From Pseudomonas fluorescens (GTDB lineage Bacteria; Pseudomonadota; Gammaproteobacteria; Pseudomonadales; Pseudomonadaceae): a stretch of DNA of 64,000 nucleotides. Made by a program: the position numbers and the translations under genes. The notes under the pieces were generated by a model. The model saw nothing but the letters and a program-made list of their open reading frames with translations, was not told where the DNA came from and did no database searches. Numbering within the stretch: the first letter of the stretch is position 1; every line of letters starts with the position of its first letter. Positions 8,465-15,738 of this stretch are shown one piece after another. The stretch lies in the NCBI RefSeq assembly GCF_902497995.1, contig NZ_CABVII010000026.1, forward strand, positions 1 through 64,000. The letters are read 5' to 3'.

Positions 8465-9249
8465 CCCGTTACGCTCTGATCACTGGCGCTTCCAGCGGCA
8501 TCGGCCTGGCGATGGCCGAAGCGCTGGCCCGGCGCGGCCGCAGCCTGATTTTGGTGGCCCGACAGCGTGATCAGCTGGAAAGCATTGCGATTGAACTGAC
8601 TCAACGTTTTGGCGTGGAAGTGTTATTCCGGGCCTGTGACCTGGGCGAACCGTTGCGTCTGTCCGGGTTTCTGCTGGAACTGGAGGAAGGTGATCGTCAG
8701 ATCGATCTGTTGGTCAACTGCGCCGGCATGGGTACCTGTGGTCCTTTCCTCGCCCAGGACTGGATGACCGAGCAGGATCTGATCGAAGTGAACATCCTCG
8801 CCCTCACCCGCCTGTGTCATGCCGTCGGCAACAGCATGGCCTTGCAGGGTGGCGGGCAGATTCTGAACGTCGCCTCGGTCGCAGCATTCCAGCCGGGCCC
8901 GTGGATGAGCACTTATTACGCCAGCAAAGCCTATGTACTGCACTTTTCCGAAGGGTTGCGCGTCGAGTTGAAGAAGTGTGCGATCAAGGTTTCGGTGCTC
9001 TGTCCTGGCCCGACTCGCACAGCATTTTTCCGCACCGCGCAACTGAACGCCGACAAACTGGCCGACAGCAAACTGCTGATGAGCCCCGAGGAAGTTGCGC
9101 TCTACACGGTGCGCGCCCTGGAGAAAAATCGCGCCATCATCATTCCCGGCCGACGCAACCGCTGGCACGCCTTCCTGCCGCGCCTTGGTTCACGCTGGCT
9201 GACCCGGACAATCGCCGGCATGGTCAACAAGGCCTACTGCCCGCGCTGA
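8461..9249 (+). CDS. SDR family oxidoreductase
   Basis: A 262-residue short-chain dehydrogenase/reductase. The cofactor motif TGASSGIG is at about residues 8-15, the NAG-like element NCAGMG near 87, and the catalytic Tyr-x-x-x-Lys in YYASK near 153-157. An Arg after the first strand suggests NADP(H). The C terminus is basic (RAIIIPGRRNRWHAFLPR), as in DltE/YqjQ-type SDRs that touch membranes. The start at 8461 overlaps the DUF805 stop. An ATG 12 bases earlier is possible. The substrate is unknown. Confidence 0.85.
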   Translation: MTRYALITGASSGIGLAMAEALARRGRSLILVARQRDQLESIAIELTQRFGVEVLFRACDLGEPLRLSGFLLELEEGDRQIDLLVNCAGMGTCGPFLAQDWMTEQDLIEVNILALTRLCHAVGNSMALQGGGQILNVASVAAFQPGPWMSTYYASKAYVLHFSEGLRVELKKCAIKVSVLCPGPTRTAFFRTAQLNADKLADSKLLMSPEEVALYTVRALEKNRAIIIPGRRNRWHAFLPRLGSRWLTRTIAGMVNKAYCPR

Positions 9250-9328
9250 ATGGTCCTACGGTAAAACACTGGGCTGGTGCATCTCCCATGAGTACACTCA
9301 GGCCAGTCCAGACGACGGAGAAACAACT

Positions 9329-9664
9329 ATGGATGTTTTCTGCAAGATTATTAACGGGGAGATCCCGGCGAAGATCATTTACGAGGACGACCAGATACTG
9401 GCCTTCCACGACAACGCCCCACAGGCACCCGTGCATTTTCTGGTGATCCCGAAAAAACATGTGAGCACCCTTAACGACCTCTCCGAAGACGACAAGGCAT
9501 TGGCCGGGCACATTCTGTTCACGGCCCAGCGTTTGGCATTGGAACTGGGCTGCGAAGAAGGTTTCCGCGTGGTCATGAACTGCAATCCACTGGGTGGGCA
9601 GACGGTCTATCACATTCATATGCATGTACTGGGTCAGCGCCAGATGCATTGGCCGCCGGGCTGA
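9329..9664 (+). CDS. HIT family hydrolase (HinT-like)
   Basis: A 111-residue histidine-triad protein, expected to hydrolyse nucleoside phosphoramidates. The triad HIHMH is at residues 95-99, and the N terminus (MDVFCKIINGEIPAKIIYEDD) matches HinT closely. The length is typical. A GGAG ribosome binding site precedes the ATG. It lies upstream of coq7, separated by a degenerate repeat. The physiological substrate cannot be told from sequence. Confidence 0.9.
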   Translation: MDVFCKIINGEIPAKIIYEDDQILAFHDNAPQAPVHFLVIPKKHVSTLNDLSEDDKALAGHILFTAQRLALELGCEEGFRVVMNCNPLGGQTVYHIHMHVLGQRQMHWPPG

Positions 9665-9675
9665 TCCGCCCCCCC

Positions 9676-9781
9676 GTAAGAGCGAGGCTTGCCCGCGAAC
9701 GGGAACGCCGCGATCTATCTGACATACCGAGGTGCGTTGTTCGCGGGCAAGTCGGATCGCCGCACCGCTCGCTCCTACAGG
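9676..9781 (+). repeat. Degenerate REP-type inverted pair
   Basis: Two inverted arms of the Pseudomonas REP type (GAGCGAGGCTTGCCCGCGAAC and its diverged complement ending CTCGCTCCTACAG) flank a spacer of about 30 bases between the HIT gene and coq7. The right arm has an insertion, so the unit is old. Confidence 0.7.
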
Positions 9782-9867
9782 TCGCGGTGCCATCCACATG
9801 ACCCAGCACAAACCTTCACCGGCCGATTGGGTTAAACTGCCCGCCGAGATTCCTTCCGGAGGTCAGC

Positions 9868-10515
9868 ATGACTACCCAACGTCACTACTCGCCGATTGAC
9901 CGTCTTCTGCTGCAAGCCGATGCCGCGATGCGTACCCTGCTGCCCTCCAGCGGCCAACCGTACCGTCCGTCGCCCGCCATCGTGCAACCGGAAGCGAAAA
10001 TGAGCGACGAAGACTCCCGGCACGTCGCCGGCCTGATGCGCATCAACCATACCGGCGAAGTCTGTGCCCAGGCGTTGTATCAGGGGCAAGCCCTGACCGC
10101 CAAACTGCCGCAAGTGCGGGCCGCCATGGAACACGCCGCCGAAGAAGAAATCGACCACCTGGTCTGGTGCGAGCAACGCATCCATCAGTTGGGTAGCCAC
10201 ACCAGCATTCTCAATCCACTGTTTTACGGCATGTCGTTCGGGATTGGCGCGGTGGCCGGGTTGATCAGCGACAAAGTCAGCCTGGGTTTCGTTGCGGCTA
10301 CCGAGCATCAAGTCTGCAAGCACTTGAATGAACACCTGGAGCAGCTGCCGGCCGAGGACGAAAAGTCCCGGGCAATTCTGGAGCAGATGCGCCTCGATGA
10401 AGAGAAGCATGCCGAAAGCGCACTGGATGCTGGTGGCTTCCGTTTTCCGGCGCCGGTGAAGTTCGGCATGAGCCTGATGGCCAAGGTGATGACCAAAAGC
10501 ACTTACCGGATCTGA
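9868..10515 (+). CDS. coq7: Ubiquinone biosynthesis hydroxylase Coq7
   Basis: Coq7 hydroxylates 3-demethylubiquinol at C6, the penultimate step of aerobic ubiquinone synthesis, on the inner face of the membrane. The 215-residue protein is a four-helix di-iron carboxylate enzyme. Iron ligands are visible in INHTGEVCAQALYQ, EEEIDHLVWCEQ and DEEKHAESA (the E and ExxH elements). An upstream CCGGAGG gives a strong ribosome binding site. It is convergent with the OsmC gene, with a shared bidirectional terminator at 10601-10635. In PAO1, as I recall, speD lies between these two genes; here it does not. Confidence 0.93.
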   Translation: MTTQRHYSPIDRLLLQADAAMRTLLPSSGQPYRPSPAIVQPEAKMSDEDSRHVAGLMRINHTGEVCAQALYQGQALTAKLPQVRAAMEHAAEEEIDHLVWCEQRIHQLGSHTSILNPLFYGMSFGIGAVAGLISDKVSLGFVAATEHQVCKHLNEHLEQLPAEDEKSRAILEQMRLDEEKHAESALDAGGFRFPAPVKFGMSLMAKVMTKSTYRI

Positions 10516-10540
10516 CAGCGACGTCATTCTGAAGGGCCTC

Positions 10541-10580
10541 ATCGCGAGCAGTTCGGATCACCGCACCGTCGCTCCCGCAA
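10541..10580 (+). repeat. Single degenerate REP arm
   Basis: A diverged single copy of the REP arm (CGCGAGCAGTTCGG ... CGTCGCTCCCGC) downstream of coq7. No partner arm is present. Confidence 0.5.
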
Positions 10581-10600
10581 TGGCTCTGCGCCAGCTATAA

Positions 10601-10635
10601 AAAAGGCGACTACCTTGAGGAAGTCGCCTTTTTTT
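10601..10635 (+). terminator. Bidirectional terminator, coq7/OsmC
   Basis: An 11-bp perfect stem, AAAAGGCGACT (10601-10611) with AGTCGCCTTTT (10622-10632), is followed by more T. The A-run on the other side makes it work in both directions, between the convergent coq7 and OsmC genes. Confidence 0.9.
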
Positions 10636-10656
10636 GTCCCGGAATCTCAACTCAAT

Positions 10657-11079
10657 TCAACCGAGCTCGATGATCTCGTAGTCGTGGGTGATCGCAACAC
10701 CTGCCGCGCCGAGCATGATCGACGCGGAACAATATTTCTCCGCAGACAGCTCGATGGCGCGTTTGACCTGGGCTTCTTTCAACCCACGACCCTTGACCAC
10801 AAAGTGCATGTGGATCTTGGTGAACACTTTCGGGTCCTCCGTCGCGCGTTCCGCTTCAAGAAAAGCTTCGCAGCTTTCGACGGCCTGGCGGGACTTCTTG
10901 AGGATGCTGACCACGTCAAAATTACTGCAACCGCCAACACCCAGCAGGAGCATTTCCATCGGCCGGACACCCAGGTTGCGACCGCCGGCATCGGGCGGAC
11001 CGTCCATGACCACGACATGACCGCTGCCGGATTCGCCGAGGAACATGGCTTCGCCAGCCCATTGGATGCGTGCCTTCAT
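10657..11079 (-). CDS. OsmC family protein (YhfA-like)
   Basis: A 140-residue OsmC/Ohr-fold protein. Two cysteines at the family positions are visible (LLGVGGCSNFDVVSILKK and AEKYCSASIMLG), which in this fold form a thiol peroxidase site. Sequence flavour is closer to E. coli YhfA than to OsmC or Ohr, so the role in peroxide defence is inference. The ATG at 11079 has a GGAG 8 bases upstream and is preferred to a TTG two codons earlier. It is divergent from vfr; yhfA and crp are also divergent neighbours in E. coli, an old conserved pairing. Confidence 0.85.
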   Translation of the reverse strand: MKARIQWAGEAMFLGESGSGHVVVMDGPPDAGGRNLGVRPMEMLLLGVGGCSNFDVVSILKKSRQAVESCEAFLEAERATEDPKVFTKIHMHFVVKGRGLKEAQVKRAIELSAEKYCSASIMLGAAGVAITHDYEIIELG

Positions 11080-11316
11080 CGCCAAGACTCCACTGTATAA
11101 AAAAGGGTCGCCAGCTTAGCACGGGCCCTTGATTGACAGCGCTCACTTCCTGGGCCATAACCACTCGCGCCATAGGCAAATGCTCGAATATTGCAAGAAG
11201 TGTCTGTTAAGCTGGCGCCAATTAGCTAGCGCATAGCCAGCCTCGTTGCGAACAACAAAGTTCGCCAGCCCCTACAAAAACACCAAACACACCGTGCAGT
11301 CTTTCCGGGATACAAC

Positions 11317-11961
11317 ATGGTTGCTATTGCGCCCACGCTTAAAATCAAAAACCTCGACAAACTGTTGATGCATTGCCAGCGCCGTCGCTATCAGGCCAAG
11401 ACCCATATCATTTGCGCCGGGGACCGATCGGACACATTGTTTTTCATCATCAAAGGCTCAGTCACTATCCTGATCGAAGACGACGATGGTCGCGAAATGA
11501 TCATCGCCTACCTGAACTCCGGGGACTTCTTCGGTGAGCTGGGTCTGTTTGAACAGGCCGGCCTGGAACAGGAACGCAGCGCCTGGGTGCGCGCCAAGAT
11601 CGAATGTGAAGTCGCGGAAATCAGCTATGCAAAATTTCGCGAATTGTCCCTGCAGGATCCGGACATTCTTTACGCACTCAGCGGACAAATCGCACAACGT
11701 CTGCGCAACACCACCCGCAAGGTGGGTGACCTGGCATTTTTCGATGTGACCGGCCGAGTTGCACGCTGCCTGCTGGAACTGTGCAAACAACCTGACGCCA
11801 TGACCCACCCCGACGGAATGCAGATCAAGGTGACCCGTCAGGAAATCGGGCGGATTGTAGGGTGTTCCCGTGAGATGGTCGGTCGCGTGCTCAAGGATCT
11901 GGAAGAGCGCAACCTGGTGGACGTCAAAGGTAAGACCATGGTGGTCTTCGGTACGCGCTAA
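11317..11961 (+). CDS. vfr: cAMP-responsive regulator Vfr (Crp family)
   Basis: A global transcription regulator, the Pseudomonas counterpart of E. coli Crp. The 214-residue protein has an N-terminal cyclic-nucleotide domain with the phosphate-binding segment FFGELGLFEQ near residue 70. A C-terminal winged helix follows, with recognition helix VTRQEIGRIVGCSREMVGRV near 170-190. Vfr controls virulence in P. aeruginosa; in soil pseudomonads its regulon is narrower. It is divergent from the OsmC gene across 237 bases. I saw no clear Crp-type palindrome there, so autoregulation is not supported by eye. Confidence 0.93.
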   Translation: MVAIAPTLKIKNLDKLLMHCQRRRYQAKTHIICAGDRSDTLFFIIKGSVTILIEDDDGREMIIAYLNSGDFFGELGLFEQAGLEQERSAWVRAKIECEVAEISYAKFRELSLQDPDILYALSGQIAQRLRNTTRKVGDLAFFDVTGRVARCLLELCKQPDAMTHPDGMQIKVTRQEIGRIVGCSREMVGRVLKDLEERNLVDVKGKTMVVFGTR

Positions 11962-11985
11962 GCTCGAACACCAGAGCTCGACAAC

Positions 11986-12687
11986 TCAAACCCCGAGCAT
12001 TTCTGCCAGCAATTGGCGATAAAGCGCGTCGAGCCGCCCCAGTGCATCAGGCGCGGCGAATTTTTCATGCAGAGCGATGTGGCTTTCGGCACGAACCCGC
12101 TGTTCAAGACCACAGGCTTCATTGAAGCGGTTGACCGCTGCGACCATCGAGTCGCGCTCGTTATCCAGTAACAATGCACCGTGTACCAACCCTACCGGAC
12201 GCGAACCGCCTTTGCTCTGGCGCCAGCGCTGAGCGGTGCCGACCATCTTGCGACCATCGAGGTTAACGTTGAAGCGGCCATCGCAGAACGCGCCTTCGAC
12301 TTCACCCAGGGATGAAACACCGCCCAGCTCATCGAGTAGCTGACAGATCGGGTCGCAGAGTCGTCGGTAGGCGGTTTCGATCCGATTCTGATCGCCCTCG
12401 CTACGCGGTGGTGCGTAGACCAGCGCGATGTTGATCGTCGATGCCGATTGCGGCACCGGCTCACCGCCGGTTTCACGCAGCAGCACCGGCCAGCCGGCTG
12501 CCGCAGACACCTCGCACGCGGCCTCGAACCCAGGCAAGCGATTCAACCGTCGCGGCATGACCAGCGCCTTGTCGCTTGGCTGCCAGAACAGCAGGCCGCA
12601 CTCTGAATCGCCGGTGCAGACGGAGGCCAGCAGGTCCTGTTCAGCCAGGAGGCCGGCTTCGACGGTCAGTGAAGTGGGTGAGGTCAT
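11986..12687 (-). CDS. Lipoate-protein ligase family protein
   Basis: A 233-residue protein of the LplA/biotin-ligase fold. The catalytic-lysine element is visible as LDGRKMVGTAQR near residue 138, matching DGRKISGSA of LplA. The lipoate-loop region (LRETGGEPVPQSASTINIAL) keeps the Gly-Gly but lacks the usual downstream His, so activity on lipoate is not assured; octanoyl transfer is an alternative. The ATG at 12687 is preferred; a longer frame upstream runs into a REP repeat. It converges on vfr and lies beyond the REP pair from trpC. Confidence 0.75.
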   Translation of the reverse strand: MTSPTSLTVEAGLLAEQDLLASVCTGDSECGLLFWQPSDKALVMPRRLNRLPGFEAACEVSAAAGWPVLLRETGGEPVPQSASTINIALVYAPPRSEGDQNRIETAYRRLCDPICQLLDELGGVSSLGEVEGAFCDGRFNVNLDGRKMVGTAQRWRQSKGGSRPVGLVHGALLLDNERDSMVAAVNRFNEACGLEQRVRAESHIALHEKFAAPDALGRLDALYRQLLAEMLGV

Positions 12688-12727
12688 AAGGGATCCGCAG
12701 GACATGAAGTCTATGGTGCTTCCGATG

Positions 12728-12845
12728 CCGCCTTCGCGAGCAAGCTCGCTCCCACATTTGATCGGGTCTGAGCACATACTTTGAGTAATGCATCAGATCC
12801 TGTGGGAGCGACGGTGCGACGATTCGACCTGCTCGCGAAGCGGGG
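12728..12845 (+). repeat. REP inverted pair (REPIN-like)
   Basis: Left arm TTCGCGAGCAAGCTCGCTCC and a diverged right arm TGTGGGAGCGACGGTGCGAC with CTGCTCGCGAAG are inverted around a 37-base spacer. It sits between the lipoate-ligase-like gene and trpC. Confidence 0.8.
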
Positions 12846-12846
12846 T

Positions 12847-13683
12847 TTAGTCGAGCGTCGAACCGCTGACGGGAACGCCGCGCTCAGGGAAAAACAGACG
12901 CTGCAACTCGGTACCCGGATTTTCGGCGCGCATGAACGCCTCACCGACCAGGAACGCATACACGTCGCTGATTTCCATCAGTTCGACATCGGCTCGATTG
13001 AGAATGCCGCTCTCGGTAATCACCAATCGATCACGCGGGATACGCGGCAACAGATCAAGCGTGGTCTCCAGATTGACGTCGAAGGTGTGCAGGTTGCGGT
13101 TGTTGACGCCGACCAGCGGAGTGTCGAGTGTTTTCAACGCCCGTTCCAGCTCATCGCCATCGTGGACTTCCACCAACACATCAAGACCGACGCTTTTGGC
13201 CACGGCCGCCAGCTCGGCCATTTTCACATCATCCAAAGCGGAGACGATCAACAGCACGCAGTCGGCGCCCAGGGCACGGGCTTCGACGATCTGGTAGGGA
13301 TCGATCATGAAGTCCTTGCGGATCACCGGCAGTTTGCACGCCGCACGCGCCTGCTGCAGATAGGCATCGGCACCTTGGAAATAATCGATATCGGTGAGCA
13401 CCGAGAGGCAGGTCGCCCCGCCCCTCTCGTAGCTGCTGGCGATGTCGGCGGGAATGAAGTTCTCGCGGATCACGCCTTTGCTCGGCGAGGCTTTCTTGAT
13501 TTCAGCAATGACTGCAGGCTGCTTGAGCTTGGCCTGATCGATCAATGCCTTGGCAAAACCGCGTGGTGCATCGGCCACCTTGGCCAGACTTTCCAGCTCG
13601 GCGAGACTCACACGAGCACTGCGCTCGGCGACTTCTTCGACTTTGCGAGCCAGAATTTTTTCCAGAACCGTCGGCACACTCAT
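12847..13683 (-). CDS. trpC: Indole-3-glycerol phosphate synthase
   Basis: TrpC closes the indole ring from carboxyphenylamino-deoxyribulose phosphate in tryptophan synthesis. The 278-residue protein shows the TIM-barrel signature IAEIKKASPSKGVIRENF near residues 60-77, the phosphate-binding VGVNNRNLHTFDVNL near 190, and ESGI near 225. It is monofunctional, with no TrpF domain. Its start overlaps the trpD stop (ATGA at 13680-13683), so translation is coupled in a trpGDC operon. Its stop abuts a REP repeat. Confidence 0.96.
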   Translation of the reverse strand: MSVPTVLEKILARKVEEVAERSARVSLAELESLAKVADAPRGFAKALIDQAKLKQPAVIAEIKKASPSKGVIRENFIPADIASSYERGGATCLSVLTDIDYFQGADAYLQQARAACKLPVIRKDFMIDPYQIVEARALGADCVLLIVSALDDVKMAELAAVAKSVGLDVLVEVHDGDELERALKTLDTPLVGVNNRNLHTFDVNLETTLDLLPRIPRDRLVITESGILNRADVELMEISDVYAFLVGEAFMRAENPGTELQRLFFPERGVPVSGSTLD

Positions 13684-14729
13684 CCCTCATTCTCCACCTT
13701 GAATACCGCGGTAAACGCACCCAACTCCTCAAGTTTTTCCCGAGCGAGACCGGTGTGCAGCGCATCGTGCGCCAGGGCAACGCCCTCTTTTAAAGTGCTG
13801 GCCAGGTCGGCGGCATACAACGCGGCACCGGCATTGAGCACGATCATCTCGGCGGCTTTCTGACCGTTTTCGGTCTTGCGCTTGCCCAAGGCATCGCGAA
13901 TCAGTTCAAGTGACTGGGCCGGACTTTCAACCACCAGGCCATACAAGCTCTGGCTCTTTATACCGAGGTCTTCCGGCTGCACCCAGTATTCTGTTATTTC
14001 GTCGTTTTTCAGATCAGCCACATAGGTGGGTGCCGCCAGGCTGAACTCGTCCAGACCGTCCTGGGAATGCACCACCAGCACATGCTTGCTGCCCAGACGC
14101 TGCAAAACCTCGGCCAATGGCCGGCACAACGCCTGATTGAACACACCCACCACCTGATGTTTCACGCCGGCCGGATTCGTCAGCGGGCCGAGCATGTTGA
14201 ACAAGGTCCGCAGGCCCAGCTCCCGGCGCGGGCCGGCGGCGTACTTCATGGCACTGTGATGGGTCTGGGCAAACATGAAACCGATGCCGACGTTATCGAT
14301 GCAGCGTGCCACTTGCACCGGCGTCAGGTTCAGGTAGATCCCTGCGGCTTCCAACAGGTCGGCACTGCCGCTTTTGCCCGAGACCGCACGGTTACCGTGC
14401 TTGGCGACTGTGCAACCGGCTGCTGCGACGACAAACGAAGAAGCGGTGGAAACGTTGAAGATGTTCGCACCGTCACCGCCGGTGCCGACGACATCGACGA
14501 CGCCGTCGAGGGTCTTGAGTTCGACTTTGTCCGCCAGCTCGCGCATGACCGACACCGCCCCCACGATCTCATCGATGCTCTCGCTCTTCATGCGCATGGC
14601 CATCATGAACGCGCCAATCTGTGCGTCGGTGCACTGCCCGGTCATGATTTCGCGCATCACATCGCGCATTTCGTCGGTGCTGAGGTCGAGCTGGTCGACG
14701 ATACGGCTCAGGGCTGTCTTGATATTCAT
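13680..14729 (-). CDS. trpD: Anthranilate phosphoribosyltransferase
   Basis: TrpD joins anthranilate to PRPP, the second step of the tryptophan branch. The 349-residue protein carries the PRPP-binding VGTGGDGANIFNVST near residues 80-95 and KHGNRAVSGKSGSADLLEA near 112-130. Length is standard and there is no TrpG fusion. An AAGGAC ribosome binding site precedes the ATG. It lies 9 bases after trpG and overlaps trpC by 4 bases. Confidence 0.96.
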   Translation of the reverse strand: MNIKTALSRIVDQLDLSTDEMRDVMREIMTGQCTDAQIGAFMMAMRMKSESIDEIVGAVSVMRELADKVELKTLDGVVDVVGTGGDGANIFNVSTASSFVVAAAGCTVAKHGNRAVSGKSGSADLLEAAGIYLNLTPVQVARCIDNVGIGFMFAQTHHSAMKYAAGPRRELGLRTLFNMLGPLTNPAGVKHQVVGVFNQALCRPLAEVLQRLGSKHVLVVHSQDGLDEFSLAAPTYVADLKNDEITEYWVQPEDLGIKSQSLYGLVVESPAQSLELIRDALGKRKTENGQKAAEMIVLNAGAALYAADLASTLKEGVALAHDALHTGLAREKLEELGAFTAVFKVENEG

Positions 14730-14738
14730 TAAAAGTCC

Positions 14739-15332
14739 TTAGCGCGTGCCGCCGGTTTGTTTGAGGAAGTTGGCGAGCAGCTCGTGACCCTGTTCGGTCA
14801 GGATAGACTCAGGGTGGAACTGCACGCCTTCGATGTTCAATGTCTTATGGCGCAGGCCCATGATCTCGTCCACCGAGCCGTCTTCAAGCTGGGTCCAGGC
14901 AGTCAGCTCCAGGCAGTCCGGCAGGGTTTCGCGCTTGACGATCAGCGAGTGATAGCGGGTGACCGTCAGCGGATGATTCAAGCCTTCGAAAACGCCCTTG
15001 TCCTCGTGGAACACCGGACTGGTCTTGCCGTGCATGACGTGACGGGCGCGGACCACGTCGCCGCCAAAGGCCTGGCCAATAGACTGGTGGCCCAGGCAGA
15101 CACCGAGAATCGGCAGTTTGCCGGCGAAATGCTTGATCGCTTCGATCGAGATACCGGCTTCAGTCGGGGTGCAAGGACCGGGGGAGACGACGATCCGCTC
15201 CGGGTTGAGGGCTTCGATCTGGGCGATGGTGAGCTCATCGTTGCGCACGACTTTGACCTGGGAGCCGAGCTCTCCAAGGTACTGCACAACGTTGTAGGTA
15301 AAAGAGTCGTAGTTATCGATCATCAGCAACAT
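14739..15332 (-). CDS. trpG: Anthranilate synthase component II
   Basis: TrpG is the glutamine amidotransferase subunit that feeds ammonia to TrpE. The 197-residue class I GATase has the nucleophile in LGVCLGHQSIGQAFGG near Cys79 and the His-Glu pair in GVQFHPESILT near residue 170. AAGAGG precedes the ATG. trpG leads the trpGDC operon, with a Trp-rich leader peptide 164 bases upstream. trpE lies 2.5 kb further upstream behind the esterase gene, so the two subunits of one enzyme come from separate transcripts. Confidence 0.95.
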   Translation of the reverse strand: MLLMIDNYDSFTYNVVQYLGELGSQVKVVRNDELTIAQIEALNPERIVVSPGPCTPTEAGISIEAIKHFAGKLPILGVCLGHQSIGQAFGGDVVRARHVMHGKTSPVFHEDKGVFEGLNHPLTVTRYHSLIVKRETLPDCLELTAWTQLEDGSVDEIMGLRHKTLNIEGVQFHPESILTEQGHELLANFLKQTGGTR

Positions 15333-15495
15333 GGCGTTAAGAACCTCTTGAATTCACTGACTTTAATTCAGCCTTCGAAGGATTTACCCGCAGCGTCCTG
15401 CGCTTTGTCAGTCGCTGGAATCGCGCAGCAAAGCGGTTTGTCTTGCGGGTAAAGAAGGCAAAGCGGTAAAGATCCGGCCGGGCCGGCAGAAGGAT
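15333..15495 (-). promoter_or_regulatory. trpG untranslated leader, possible attenuator region
   Basis: Between the Trp leader peptide stop and trpG lie 163 bases with competing pairings. The complement holds TTTACCCGCA and TGCGGGTAAA (at 15444-15453 and 15383-15392), a perfect 10-bp inverted repeat around 51 bases. A GC-rich GCCGGCCCGGCC stretch sits at 15478-15487 just after the leader peptide. CGCTTT and AAAGCG copies inside the repeat offer alternatives. I do not see a classical GC hairpin with U-tract, so the mechanism (termination or other) is unresolved. Confidence 0.45.
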
Positions 15496-15543
15496 TCAGG
15501 CGCGCCAACGCCAACGGGCGTGTGCCTTGATGACTTGATCCAT
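15496..15543 (-). CDS. trpG(DC) leader peptide
   Basis: A 15-residue open frame, MDQVIKAHARWRWRA, with two near-adjacent Trp codons (complement of 15505-15513, TGG CGT TGG) just before the stop. It is the same tail as the peptide upstream of trpE at 19389-19433. Trp codons at the end of a short leader are the hallmark of attenuation, and from memory attenuation of trpE and trpGDC has been reported in P. putida. No strong ribosome binding site precedes the ATG; the frame stays open upstream and homology with the trpE copy extends about 10 codons before it, so an earlier GTG start is possible. Bases 15544-15738 hold no gene that I can see. Confidence 0.65.
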   Translation of the reverse strand: MDQVIKAHARWRWRA

Positions 15544-15738
15544 GAGTTTGCTGACGATCAACACGGGGAAGGTCTCATTTATACGTATTGGCACAGTAAC
15601 TTAGCTGGGCAGAGCGTGCAATATGGGGCGATCGAAGCGCGGTGAAACAATCGAGGGGTTCGCGCCGAATGGCAACAGGCTCTATAGTTTTTGGCACGGT
15701 CGTTCGCTCACTAAAACAATAAACAAACGGATTTGCTC

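Noticed and set aside
11080..11316. Crp/Vfr-binding palindrome for vfr autoregulation
   Set aside because: No TGTGA-N6-TCACA-like site could be seen in the divergent region.
15478..15495. Classical attenuator terminator directly after the trpG leader peptide
   Set aside because: The GCCGGCCCGGCC stretch can fold, but only a broken T-rich run follows, so an intrinsic terminator is not supported.
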